A stretch of DNA of 64,000 bases from Bacillus sp. MM2020_4 (GCF_011250555.1 NZ_JAANMZ010000012.1:1-64000), one strand, 5' to 3'; counted from the stretch's first letter, positions 36,401 through 44,622 are shown. Notes: generated from the letters alone by a model not told the origin. Translations and numbers: made by a program.

Positions 36401-38123
36401 GCGATGGGTTCGTTACAAGTATGTGTTCTAGTGCCTGAATGGAAGGATAGTGATTGGATTCAACCGCGAATTCCTGCTTTTCCTGCCATTCTCTTAACAG
36501 ATCAGAAGCAAATGGACTAAATCCTTGTATCTTCGACAAGTGGTCCTTCTCCAAGACTTCCCCTTTACAATGGGCGAAAAATTTACATCCTTCACACACA
36601 CTTCCAAGATGAAAGTGTAGGGAAAGATAATCGTCCACTTCCAAAATCGAGGTCATCTCCTTTTGGAAAAAGGATAGAATAACGTCCCGAACAGGGGCAA
36701 GGTCAAAGGGTTGATAGGTAGTAAGGTCCTTCTTTGTCCAGACACCGCCGACTCCGTTTTCCGACATATCGATATAGAAGTGTTCATTTAGCTCCCTGTC
36801 ATGAAGAAGGAGTTCTTGTAAAATCATGCTGTAAAGGGTAACTTGGATTTTATGCGTTGGCTTGACTTCTTCATTTGATTTCATATCGATCACGGTTAGC
36901 TTATATTTCTCCGCATTCTCGTCTTTAGTAATTTCCACTAAATCTATTTCTATTGGCTTAATCCTTGGAATCTCCTGTTCTGTTTTATAGGTTTTGTAAA
37001 ATCTCTTCGGAACTTCCGAGGTGGACGAGTAAATATAGAACGGAAGAATTTCCTTTCCCCCACTGACTATTTTGTGGCGAATGGAGAGAAATTTTTTTAG
37101 CTGCTGGGTTACGTCGCTTACCGGATCCAATTTACTATTGGCATAAAACAATTCTTTTCTCGTTATTTCACTTAATACCGTTGCCTCCCACGTGAATCCT
37201 TCCTTGGTCTTTTTCGAGTGAAGATAGTGCGGGTCGATGCCGAAGTTCTTCTTTAAGTTCACGTCTGAGAAGCTATTTAAAAAGAGCTGTCGGTCACATG
37301 CAGTAAGAAAGTAAGTAGAAATAGCCGATACGGAAAGCTTTTGTTGAACCTGGGGAGAAGCAAGAGCCGGTATATCAAATTCCTCCAAATGGAATTTTCC
37401 TTTTCCACAATACTTCCAGCCTAATTGTTTGAAGCTTTCCCACAGATCATACGCATCGACAATCCTAGGACAATCATTTAATCGGCATTTGAAATTAATC
37501 GCGTAAACATCCTCGTCAAAGGTAAGCGCCAGCCTCGTATGTTCAGGAAATAGTTCATGAGTGATCTTTTGATAATCTTCTTCTTTTAAAAAGGCTATCA
37601 ATCGAGCGAACTGATTGATATGATTTAAGAATTGGTATCGTTTAGCCGCGGCCGAAAACTCAAAAGTAGCCACAAACCGCGCTTGATCTTCTTCATCGAA
37701 AACAAGAATTTTGATATCATGATTCGGTTTTAAATCCTTCAAGTGGTAGTGGGTGTTTCGGTTTTTGATCTCTACTTTTGTTTTGACACCGAGAAGGAGC
37801 AGAATCTCTTTTATTTCATGGACGCGCATATCTCCTAACCAGATTTCCGTATCTGCCTCATCTCTTAAAACCACGCAATAATCCCAGTATTCCATTTTTT
37901 TTAAATATACATTTTCTTCTACTTCATGAATAATCTTTTGTTTATTTCTGACAAATTGGATTACTGTCCCTGCATCAGGATTGATATTCTTAATTTTCAT
38001 AAAAGGACTTTCTCTGTGTGGGTAAATCTCGCATTCCACTACATTCGTAAAATAGTGTAGCACCCCTTTTACAAATTCCACCCCATCACCTGAAACCTTC
38101 GGCAAAAAATCAAAAACCTTCAT
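33420..38123 (-). CDS. Giant PD-(D/E)XK nuclease / RNase-H-like / SF1 (DNA2-NAM7) helicase fusion
   Basis: 1567 aa. (1) About 1-260: no recognised domain. (2) 261-530: Cas4/RecB-like nuclease with iron-sulfur cysteines C276, C510, C513 and C519 and catalytic candidates D394, D413-M-K415 and Q427xxxY431. (3) About 600-720: region like the RNase-H-type domain of TM0106-family proteins (YFYEKSEQIHFIHLI), acidic residues apparently lost. (4) 1050-1500: SF1 helicase with Q1057, Walker A GPPGTGKT 1074-1081, DEAS 1226-1229, GDHYQLPP 1253-1260, NFRMN 1295-1299, AQGKEAEIVLIS near 1440 and NVSLTRAKKK 1474-1483. It resembles DNA2-like and Nhi-type nuclease-helicases, but with an unusually long N-terminus. 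The adjacent downstream gene is a trypsin-like protease. Confidence 0.85.
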   Translation of the reverse strand: MKVFDFLPKVSGDGVEFVKGVLHYFTNVVECEIYPHRESPFMKIKNINPDAGTVIQFVRNKQKIIHEVEENVYLKKMEYWDYCVVLRDEADTEIWLGDMRVHEIKEILLLLGVKTKVEIKNRNTHYHLKDLKPNHDIKILVFDEEDQARFVATFEFSAAAKRYQFLNHINQFARLIAFLKEEDYQKITHELFPEHTRLALTFDEDVYAINFKCRLNDCPRIVDAYDLWESFKQLGWKYCGKGKFHLEEFDIPALASPQVQQKLSVSAISTYFLTACDRQLFLNSFSDVNLKKNFGIDPHYLHSKKTKEGFTWEATVLSEITRKELFYANSKLDPVSDVTQQLKKFLSIRHKIVSGGKEILPFYIYSSTSEVPKRFYKTYKTEQEIPRIKPIEIDLVEITKDENAEKYKLTVIDMKSNEEVKPTHKIQVTLYSMILQELLLHDRELNEHFYIDMSENGVGGVWTKKDLTTYQPFDLAPVRDVILSFFQKEMTSILEVDDYLSLHFHLGSVCEGCKFFAHCKGEVLEKDHLSKIQGFSPFASDLLREWQEKQEFAVESNHYPSIQALEHILVTNPSLLEKSESFKHRANNLKTEIKALRENRGFLLKKEIFDLPKEVENHLFVSIQRESINGTFYGALFITNRTFSGEQLSFIIPEHYQNPLPYYENFIIQLHDYLEKNKESTHFYFYEKSEQIHFIHLICEVVKGTKDELIKEKAQQILFLFYSSKFLALGGLTATQTLEKIVPFPFTIVGDFVRRNFALPIPIKYSLENVTEFFGRFHSSPFPPVYKVYRNEQCLFTEMTDTMKPDTVYEYWEATDSHQKEKALQQMMTILEDRLRGCQFVVYMVEREKNLKLKRSPQSIEFSPIQKYDDELSTKLAFITKFEAFSQFHELKLSRQQPLIEQAERGYSLQVEFIQDDGVTAVYRVMNKEYMYKMEPFFVYKFSDGSPNSLEELNQMVDANLKKPKPKEIDHDHYLVYFNSADIEAPFLKKGTYYISPVFYDSVSAKIVEYIHQCDANPAVSYQLIKDPLTYNQPYAETLSDLEKKVLVSTTRFTEKQLQAYEHLISNKLTLLFGPPGTGKTTFIANSVLYYSKKLLEKAEQKNKTVRPFRILLTAQTHSAIENGLEKMIKFMSTKSGFKHLSLHAQVGLCKFGGLRSNDKESFTKHAFFSDIFYDKQLDRNYFGQFARYEEFLDQYPVTITGGTLIQVFNLKKRINWLEYDMVIMDEASQVKIPESLIAVGAVKQDGHLLLVGDHYQLPPVFTVDFEEEEKFVTHSLFSYLIEAKKMKPSQLIDNFRMNNVISGFSAEKLYNQYGDSYKAFDVNIAHQVLDPISVNIDYLQDMLTPEAPFTLCMLEGIQTGRENEEEANLIMQLVLQLANYYDGYCKTTRKYKEDLWWDKERDEPRLFIVCPHKAQIRLIKEKLDEKNIPHPLIDTAEKAQGKEAEIVLISYGISDYELAHKELDFIYSLNRLNVSLTRAKKKVINFIPQKLFTPTYASLLEDKNIENLRFFLGLRTYVNPNYRKYTKIDDSSISLKIYHKFDESLQNSKQEQKGKEGSMPLISEKI

Positions 38124-38325
38124 TCTTCTCCCACCCCTTTTGCGGCAAACTCCTAACTAGCACGTTAGTATAAATAGTGAATATCCCCAATTTTGTTGAC
38201 ATTAAATCTCTCAAATTGTAGGAAACACTTCTACTATTATGCAGCTATATATGAAAATATTCCTACTTAGTATGAATGCCAAAAGAAGGAAACGAACACT
38301 GACCTACTAGAAATGGAATAAAACA

Positions 38326-38366
38326 GTGCCAGGCACCATCCAAATTTCTGGACCGTGCCTGGCACC
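38326..38366. repeat. GTGCCTGGCACC-family palindromes, paired copies
   Basis: GTGCCAGGCACC at 38326-38337 and GTGCCTGGCACC at 38355-38366 are each palindromic and also pair with one another. They lie between the M20 gene's 3' side and the helicase promoter region. Confidence 0.8.
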
Positions 38367-38405
38367 TCAAACCGTTATTCATGGGTTCCCTCGAAAATCA
38401 AATTT

Positions 38406-39608
38406 TTACTCATTTAAAAATAGCATCGCAGTCTGCGCATAAATCCTTGATGCCTCGACTAATTCTGCTAGATCAATATATTCATTGATTTGATGTGGAA
38501 TATGACGGTCACCGGCTCCTGTTGTGACAATCGGAATCCCGGCAAGGTGAAGGAATGTGCCGTCAGTTGCACCAGGTACGCCGTTATAGATGGGTTCCTT
38601 TCCGGCAACTGAACGGAAGGATTCCACACTAGCTCTGACAATCGCATCGTCCAAACTCGTTTCTGTCCATGGCCGGCTTTCAATCACTTCTAGGGAAGCC
38701 TTAAAATCTGGATCCTTGGAACGCAATCGCTCTAAAATATCCTCCATATCAACCCGTAACTGGCCGTGGTTCTGCCCGGGAACGGTACGAATATCAAGGG
38801 TACTATAACATTGGTCCGGAATGACATTGATCTGTGGCTCCCCTCTCTCAGGTCCTAAAATGATCGTTGGCGTAATGCTTGGTAACCCTAAATATGGGTG
38901 TTGTCCGACTCGCTGTTTTTCTTTCTCCTCAAGTGCCATTAGTTCACAAATAATCTGCGCCATTCTCGTATTTGGATTGATTCCAGAAAGCGGCATGGCT
39001 CCATGAGCCATTTTCCCGTAAGTGCGGATGATGGTTCTCATCGCCCCTTTTTGCGTGATACAAATCTGATTTTCCTCCGGTTCGCAGATGATGGCACCGT
39101 CTACACCTTGTGCCCAGCCACGCTTAATGAAATGTTTTATGCCGATCATCATGCCTTCCTCATCGCAGGGAACACACAAAATAATTCTTCCATTCCATTT
39201 CACGTTACTTCGTTTAATCGCATGTACCGCTGCAATCGCAGCAGATAGATTTCCTTTTGTATCGTTTGTACCTCTGCCAAACATTCTGCCGCCCTCAATG
39301 GCAGCTCCGAATGGATCATAGCTCCAGGCATCCCAGTCACCCTCTGTCACAACATCGGTATGGCCCTCAAAGAGAATCGTTTTTCCGGGTCTGCCTGAAT
39401 CAAGAATACCAATGACATTCGGCCGCCCCTTGACGACCTCTTCGATATATACCTCAAGTCCTAAGTCCTTTAGATACTCATATACATACTGCGCCGCTCT
39501 GCTTTCATTTGCCAAAGGGTCGTGCGGGCGGTAGACACTTGGAATCCGAACAAGAGCTTGCGTCAAATTTACAACTTCCTGATCATCCACATCATTAAAT
39601 ACAGCCAA
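38406..39608 (-). CDS. M20-family amidohydrolase (ArgE/DapE/N-acyl-amino-acid hydrolase type)
   Basis: A 400-aa zinc-dependent amidohydrolase. Metal ligands are visible as H in LFEGHTDVV, D in GRGTNDTKGN, the Glu pair in VPCDEEG and H near the C-terminus in DRHIPHQINEY. M20 enzymes cleave N-acyl amino acids, and N-carbamoyl-beta-alanine hydrolases are members. It is the last gene of the sigma-54-controlled ECF operon. In the proposed pathway it is the best candidate to split pantothenate (N-pantoyl-beta-alanine). TTG start at 39608 with CGGAGGG upstream. The exact substrate is inference. Confidence 0.87.
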   Translation of the reverse strand: MAVFNDVDDQEVVNLTQALVRIPSVYRPHDPLANESRAAQYVYEYLKDLGLEVYIEEVVKGRPNVIGILDSGRPGKTILFEGHTDVVTEGDWDAWSYDPFGAAIEGGRMFGRGTNDTKGNLSAAIAAVHAIKRSNVKWNGRIILCVPCDEEGMMIGIKHFIKRGWAQGVDGAIICEPEENQICITQKGAMRTIIRTYGKMAHGAMPLSGINPNTRMAQIICELMALEEKEKQRVGQHPYLGLPSITPTIILGPERGEPQINVIPDQCYSTLDIRTVPGQNHGQLRVDMEDILERLRSKDPDFKASLEVIESRPWTETSLDDAIVRASVESFRSVAGKEPIYNGVPGATDGTFLHLAGIPIVTTGAGDRHIPHQINEYIDLAELVEASRIYAQTAMLFLNE

Positions 39609-39623
39609 CTAGAACCCTCCGTT

Positions 39624-40586
39624 TTATTGATTTTTTGGTAAATCTTTATAAGCGGTAATTCCCCCGATACTATCAGCGGATTTTATCGCATTAAGAATTG
39701 CCCTTTCCATGACCATCGCTGCCAACCCGCCAATAACATCTACAGGGATTCTTTCCCCTCCAGTGGCAACAGCGAAAATTGTATCACCATCAAACATGGT
39801 GTGCGCTGGAAAAATCGTTCTCGCATATCCGTCTTGGGCCATTTGCGCCACCTTCGTTGCCTCCGCCTTCGTTAACTCGGCATTCACCGCTACTACTCCA
39901 ATGGTGGTATTTGAACCGGCAGGAATGGTGGATTGATAGTTTTGTTCGAGAAGTTTGATACTATCAAGAATCATTCCATTCTTATACGGCCCAGCTAAAA
40001 TGTCACCCGTGGATGGTTCGCGGACATCCCCAGCTGGATTAACGGCAACAATGGCACCAATCACAACACCATTTTCTAAACGGAGTGATGCACTTCCGAG
40101 TCCGCCCTTCATACAAAAGCCGAGACCGGCTAATTTACCAGCAGTTGCTCCACAACCGGCCCCATAATTGCCAGTAATAAATTTCTCTGCCGTCGCCGCT
40201 TTTGCGGCATCATATCCCATCTGTTTGTCAGGCCGCATCTTTGGGTCACCAAAAGGGAGGTCGAATAGAACAGCTGCCGGGACAATGGGTACCTTGGCCA
40301 CACCCACATCCAGGCCAATATCTTCTTCCTCTAAAAATTGCATCACACCGGAGGCGGCATCCAACCCAAACGCACTGCCGCCACTTAAACAAATACCATG
40401 GACTTTTTCAACGAGATTTATAGGATTCAATAGATCGGTTTCCCGGGTTCCGGGCGCAGAACCTCTGACGTCCACCCCCGCAACTGCACCACTTTCAAAA
40501 AGGATGGCTGTACACCCAGTAAGGGCCTGGTGATCTTCTTTATTTCCAACTTTTACACCTGGAACATCCGTGATTTGATCATTCAT
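39624..40586 (-). CDS. P1-family peptidase/amidase (DmpA-like)
   Basis: A 320-aa member of the DmpA/P1 family of self-processing hydrolases related to L-aminopeptidase/D-Ala-esterase and beta-aminopeptidases. Family marks are the start (ITDVPGVKVGN), AGVDVRGSAPGTRETDLL, GICLSGGSAFGLDAASGVM and the segment GSNTTIGVVAVNAELTK, where the nucleophile at the processing site is expected. It lies 3 nt from the ECF S-component gene and 15 nt before the M20 gene, so it probably acts on the imported compound or a derivative. It is an alternative candidate for the amide-cleaving step. Confidence 0.87.
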   Translation of the reverse strand: MNDQITDVPGVKVGNKEDHQALTGCTAILFESGAVAGVDVRGSAPGTRETDLLNPINLVEKVHGICLSGGSAFGLDAASGVMQFLEEEDIGLDVGVAKVPIVPAAVLFDLPFGDPKMRPDKQMGYDAAKAATAEKFITGNYGAGCGATAGKLAGLGFCMKGGLGSASLRLENGVVIGAIVAVNPAGDVREPSTGDILAGPYKNGMILDSIKLLEQNYQSTIPAGSNTTIGVVAVNAELTKAEATKVAQMAQDGYARTIFPAHTMFDGDTIFAVATGGERIPVDVIGGLAAMVMERAILNAIKSADSIGGITAYKDLPKNQ

Positions 40587-40589
40587 TTT

Positions 40590-41141
40590 TTAAAGATCCC
40601 TGGAAATCTTTGATTTTTGACCTTTGCCAATCTGTTTCCACGCTAATACAACTGCTAACGTAACAATGGTACCAACAATGGCTTCAGGGATTCCGTTTGT
40701 TATGCCAACTGTCCAAGCAACTCCTGGGGTTAAATAATGACGGATGACAGCCATTGTTAACACAAGGACCGTGTTTGCCAATGTCCCGATAAAGGCGGCG
40801 GCTCCCACTGCAAGGTATTCACTCTTGCGACGGATTCCAACATAGATCAGCCATGCCACTACGCCAATGAAAAGCCGGGGTAAAATCGCAACCAATGGAT
40901 CCTTAAAGAGTGGAACGGTTGCATTTAGGAAGGAAGAAATTCCAAAAATAGCTCCAACTATTAAGCCGACGACCGGTCCCTGCATTATGCCACCAATAAT
41001 CGCAGGAATGTGCATGATCGTGGCATTCCCTGCTGCCGTTGGAACAGGAATATACCCCAACCTGGTTACCCCTAGTAGAATGGCTACCGCACCCAGCACA
41101 CCTGCAATGACAATATCGCGAACTGTTAATCCCTTTTTCAT
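40590..41141 (-). CDS. ECF transporter S component (PanT-like)
   Basis: A 183-aa membrane protein with six hydrophobic segments and a short positively charged tail. The segment ATIMHIPAIIGGIMQGPVVGLIVG, followed by FGISSFLNAT, closely parallels the pattern of PanT/CbrT-type substrate-binding components. It is encoded directly after EcfT, so this is a dedicated (group I) module rather than a stray S component. Pantothenate as substrate is inferred from this similarity plus the neighbouring enzymes. Start ATG at 41141. Confidence 0.85.
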   Translation of the reverse strand: MKKGLTVRDIVIAGVLGAVAILLGVTRLGYIPVPTAAGNATIMHIPAIIGGIMQGPVVGLIVGAIFGISSFLNATVPLFKDPLVAILPRLFIGVVAWLIYVGIRRKSEYLAVGAAAFIGTLANTVLVLTMAVIRHYLTPGVAWTVGITNGIPEAIVGTIVTLAVVLAWKQIGKGQKSKISRDL

Positions 41142-41177
41142 AGTATTTCTCCCCTTTTGTTTTTGGTATTTTTCACA

Positions 41178-42020
41178 TTAAAAAGGAAACGGATAAAAAA
41201 GCAGTAGGAAAGCGAATAAAAGTCCAACCAATAAAACAAGATAATCCTTTGCTAATGCTTGATACACGGAGTAGGAGCTCCTGTCGCCACCAGGTGTATA
41301 GCAGCGGGATTCCATGGCGAGAATTAAATCCTCGGCCCTAGACAAGGCGATATTAAATAACGGAATAATGATGGGAAACATTTCTTTTGTCCTTTGAATG
41401 ATTCTCCACCAGCCGCCGGTACCAAAGTCGGCCCCCCTTGACGCTTGTGCCTTCATCATTTTTTCCATCTCGATGGCGAAGGTTGGGACGAATCGAATGG
41501 CAATCGTTGTAATCAGCGAGATTTCGTGGACTGGAAAATGAATCTTCTTTAACGGACTGAGTAAGCTTTGAATGGAATGTGTTAATTCTGTGGTGGAAGT
41601 CGATAAGGTGAGAACACTGCTTAAGAAGATAATTTCAATAAACCGAACGGCTGAAACAATCACCAATCGAATACTTTCACTCGTGATGAGGATAAACCCA
41701 TAATCAACAAATACTTTGCCATCGGAAAAGAGCTGTCCTTGAAAAAGCAGCTGTAAAATGGCTAAGATAACAATAAACGGGATGGCTGGTTTCACACCTG
41801 ATAACCCATAGCTAATGGGAATTTTGGATCCCCAGAATAAATAGAGGGATAAGACTAAACCGATGGCATTCCCGATATAACTCGTATTCAGCGCAATCGC
41901 CATCACGAGAATGACAAAAGCAAGCAGCTTTATTCTCGGGTCTAACCGATGAATAAAGGAGCCGGTTGGTACGTACTGTCCAATGGTAATATTACGGGAT
42001 ATATCAAATTCGCTTGACAT
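41178..42020 (-). CDS. ecfT: Energy-coupling factor transporter transmembrane protein EcfT
   Basis: A CbiQ/EcfT-family protein of 280 aa with several transmembrane helices and the coupling-helix motifs ending in Ala-Arg-Gly (KAQASRGAD, and AMESRCYTPGG near the C-terminus). The start at 42020 (GGGAGGGG six bases upstream) is preferred to an ATG at 42053. It overlaps ecfA2 by 17 nt. It couples the S component to the two ATPases. A genome normally has another copy near rplQ/truA; this one is operon-specific. Confidence 0.92.
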   Translation of the reverse strand: MSSEFDISRNITIGQYVPTGSFIHRLDPRIKLLAFVILVMAIALNTSYIGNAIGLVLSLYLFWGSKIPISYGLSGVKPAIPFIVILAILQLLFQGQLFSDGKVFVDYGFILITSESIRLVIVSAVRFIEIIFLSSVLTLSTSTTELTHSIQSLLSPLKKIHFPVHEISLITTIAIRFVPTFAIEMEKMMKAQASRGADFGTGGWWRIIQRTKEMFPIIIPLFNIALSRAEDLILAMESRCYTPGGDRSSYSVYQALAKDYLVLLVGLLFAFLLLFYPFPF

Positions 42021-42900
42021 ATTTCGCCCCTCCCTTCCTGCCTGTAAGAACATTCAACACTTCATCAGCTGCTTCAGAGATGGAAAAGGCGTCCGTTTTT
42101 ACTTTGTATCCAAGGTCGCTTAATCGGTACAGAACTTTAACCGTTTCAGGGGTGCCAATTTGATAACGCTGCAGTTTATCTTTATCCGTAAAAATTTCTT
42201 TCGGGGTTCCTGTTAATACGTCGGTCCCATCTGCCATTACATATACCCGATCAGCTAGCATGGCCACCTCCTCCATATTGTGTGACACAAAAACGACAGT
42301 TAACTTTTCTTCCTTGTTTAACCGTTTCATTTTATCTAGTAATTCCTTCCTTGACCTTGGATCCAAACCCGCTGTCGGTTCATCAAGTACCAAAATCTTG
42401 GGTTTTAATGCAAGGATCCCCGCTAAGGCTACTTTTCGTTTCTGGCCGCCGCTTAAGGCAAAGGTCTGTCTGTCCTTCATTTCCTCAAAATCTAACCCTA
42501 CAACCGACATCGCCCATTTAACGCGCTCCCTCACCTCCTTTAATGGAAGGCCTAATTTGAAAGGCCCGTAGGCAATATCATCGCCAATAATTTTTTCGAA
42601 AATTTGGTCCTCCGGGTTTTGAAAGACAAGGCCCACCTTCTGTCTCAGCGTTTTTAAATCTACCTTTTTCTTTGACAGGTCTTCTCCATCTATGACTACC
42701 TTTCCGGATTCTGGACGCATTAGCCCATTGAAGTGCTGGATTAATGTAGACTTTCCTGACCCCGTATGGCCAATAATGGCAATGCATTCCCCTTCTTCTA
42801 CAAATAGGTTGGTTTCGTGTAAGGCGACATGCTCCATCGGGGTTCCTTTCATATACGTATGTGATAGGTTTTCAATTTCGATAATGGATCGCTTCGACAT
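42004..42900 (-). CDS. ecfA2: Energy-coupling factor ATPase (EcfA2-type)
   Basis: A 298-aa ABC ATPase with Walker A GHTGSGKST, Q-loop VFQNPEDQIFEKI, signature ALSGGQKRKVALAG and Walker B ILVLDEPTAGLDP. The FALSGGQ and GLDPR features and the C-terminal region fit the EcfA2 type. Its ATG overlaps the ecfA1 stop. Confidence 0.93.
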   Translation of the reverse strand: MSKRSIIEIENLSHTYMKGTPMEHVALHETNLFVEEGECIAIIGHTGSGKSTLIQHFNGLMRPESGKVVIDGEDLSKKKVDLKTLRQKVGLVFQNPEDQIFEKIIGDDIAYGPFKLGLPLKEVRERVKWAMSVVGLDFEEMKDRQTFALSGGQKRKVALAGILALKPKILVLDEPTAGLDPRSRKELLDKMKRLNKEEKLTVVFVSHNMEEVAMLADRVYVMADGTDVLTGTPKEIFTDKDKLQRYQIGTPETVKVLYRLSDLGYKVKTDAFSISEAADEVLNVLTGRKGGAKYVKRI

Positions 42901-43769
42901 TATCCCACCTCCTCTTTGGAGAGGTTATCCTCCTTGGAGAATTTCTCCACTTCTTCTATAAACTCCTGTTCTCGAATTAAGTCTTTTGAAAAATCAGATA
43001 ATTGACCGTGAATGACTTCGGCCATTTGGCTGACAGAGGGAACTTCTAATTGAAGTTTTTCTAATTCCTCCTTATGTTTAAAAGTTTCACGTGGCGTGTC
43101 ATCCATCACAATTTGTCCGCCCTCAATGACGATAATCCGGTCAGCTTCCGCTGCTTCTGACATATGGTGGGTAACGGTAATAATCGTCATTCCACTATTG
43201 TTCATTTTTCTCATCACCTGAAGAACTTCTTTTCGACCAAAACTGTCTAACATATTTGTTGCCTCATCAAAAACAATGCAATCCGGCTGCATGGCTAATA
43301 CTCCAGCAATCGCAACTCTCTGCTTTTGCCCCCCAGATAAATGATGGGGGGGTCGATGACGAAACGGAGACATTTTAACAACGTTTAGCGCGTCATCGAC
43401 TCTTTTTTTCATTTCTTCTCTTGGGACGCCAATATTCTCCAGTCCAAATGCAACATCTTCCTCTACGATCGTCGCAACAATTTGATTATCAGGATGTTGA
43501 AAGACGGTGCCAACAGAGCGACGAATATCCCGTTTCTTTTTTATATCCTTCGTGTTGTGGCCATGAACCCAGACGTCTCCGTCGTCAGGGGTTAAAATCC
43601 CATTAAGGTGTTTAGATAAAGTAGATTTACCTGAGCCATTGTGACCAATGATGGCCACATATTCTCCGGGAAAGATGGATAAAGAGATATTCTTCAGCAC
43701 GGATACTTTCGTTTTTTCGTTAATTTTGTAGGAAAACGATATATTTTCTAAGCGAATAATGGGTTCCAT
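42900..43769 (-). CDS. ecfA1: Energy-coupling factor ATPase (EcfA1-type)
   Basis: A 289-aa ABC ATPase with Walker A GHNGSGKST, Q-loop VFQHPDNQIVATIVEEDVAFG, signature LSGGQKQRVAIAG and Walker B CIVFDEATNMLD. A Glu-to-Asn-type change after DEAT is usual in EcfA1 proteins. It starts 26 nt after the SDR gene's stop, with no terminator between, so the ECF genes are probably transcribed with the upstream dehydrogenases. Confidence 0.93.
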   Translation of the reverse strand: MEPIIRLENISFSYKINEKTKVSVLKNISLSIFPGEYVAIIGHNGSGKSTLSKHLNGILTPDDGDVWVHGHNTKDIKKKRDIRRSVGTVFQHPDNQIVATIVEEDVAFGLENIGVPREEMKKRVDDALNVVKMSPFRHRPPHHLSGGQKQRVAIAGVLAMQPDCIVFDEATNMLDSFGRKEVLQVMRKMNNSGMTIITVTHHMSEAAEADRIIVIEGGQIVMDDTPRETFKHKEELEKLQLEVPSVSQMAEVIHGQLSDFSKDLIREQEFIEEVEKFSKEDNLSKEEVG

Positions 43770-43795
43770 TTTAAACTCCTTTCTATCGTTTTAGT

Positions 43796-44560
43796 TTAGA
43801 TTCCACGTCCTCCGTCAATATTTAGGACCTCACCGGTCACCATCTTAGCCAGATCAGAAGCTAAATAAAGTGCCCCTTTTGCAATATCCTCTGGTTGAAT
43901 TAATTTTCCCAGTGGGACACTATCTTGAAAGATCTTTTTCATTCCCTCTTCCTTTTGATCCTCATTTCCAACGAGGAACTTCCCAATCATAGGTGTATCG
44001 GCTGGGCCGGGATTAATGGCATTTACTCTAATTTGATAGGGTGCTAACTCGAGGGCTAATGCTTTGGTCAGCATAATCGCTGCCCCTTTTGATGCACAAT
44101 ACGCATTTAACCCGGGTCTCGCTCTGATACCAGCAATGGAAGCAATAGTAACAATACTTCCACTCTTTTGTTGTTTCATGATCGGAACCGCATACTTAGA
44201 GGTTAAAAAGATGGATTTGGTATTCACATTCATGATTACATCCCATTGTTCCACGGTTAATTCCTCTATCGATGTGAAGGATTGTGGAACACCGGCACAA
44301 TTAATGACAATATCCAATCCGTTATATACTTCCACTGTTTGATTCACAAGGTTTGCCACATCCGAATCATTCGTTACATCGGCTTGAATGGCCTGCACAT
44401 GGTTTACACCGGTGTCACTTGCCGCTGTTATGGCTGACTGAACATGTAAATCAGCAAACGTTACATTAGCCCCTTCATGAGCGAAAGTCTGCGCAATCGC
44501 TTTCCCCATTCCCGATCCTGCTCCAGTTACAATTGCCGTTTTTCCATTTAATATAGTCAT
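43796..44560 (-). CDS. SDR-family dehydrogenase (candidate pantoate 4-dehydrogenase)
   Basis: A 254-aa classical SDR: cofactor loop TGAGSGMGKA, ADV/NCAG, catalytic Ser in IASIAGI and Tyr-Lys in YCASKGAA, and a C-terminal NIDGGRGI. It clusters with glucose-1-dehydrogenase/FabG-like SDRs, so substrate cannot be read from sequence. Position between the decarboxylating dehydrogenase and the ECF genes fits the NAD-dependent oxidation of pantoate at C4 in the proposed pathway. Start ATG at 44560. Confidence 0.88.
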   Translation of the reverse strand: MTILNGKTAIVTGAGSGMGKAIAQTFAHEGANVTFADLHVQSAITAASDTGVNHVQAIQADVTNDSDVANLVNQTVEVYNGLDIVINCAGVPQSFTSIEELTVEQWDVIMNVNTKSIFLTSKYAVPIMKQQKSGSIVTIASIAGIRARPGLNAYCASKGAAIMLTKALALELAPYQIRVNAINPGPADTPMIGKFLVGNEDQKEEGMKKIFQDSVPLGKLIQPEDIAKGALYLASDLAKMVTGEVLNIDGGRGI

Positions 44561-44622
44561 AGGATAGACACCTCCGGTAATTTATACTTGAAATCCATTT
44601 TTTTCTCAAAAAGAAGCAGCAT

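Noticed and set aside
33420-38123. Cas4-containing CRISPR adaptation protein
   Set aside because: The Cas4-like cysteines belong to a RecB/TM0106-type nuclease domain fused to a helicase; there is no cas1/cas2 or array in the window.
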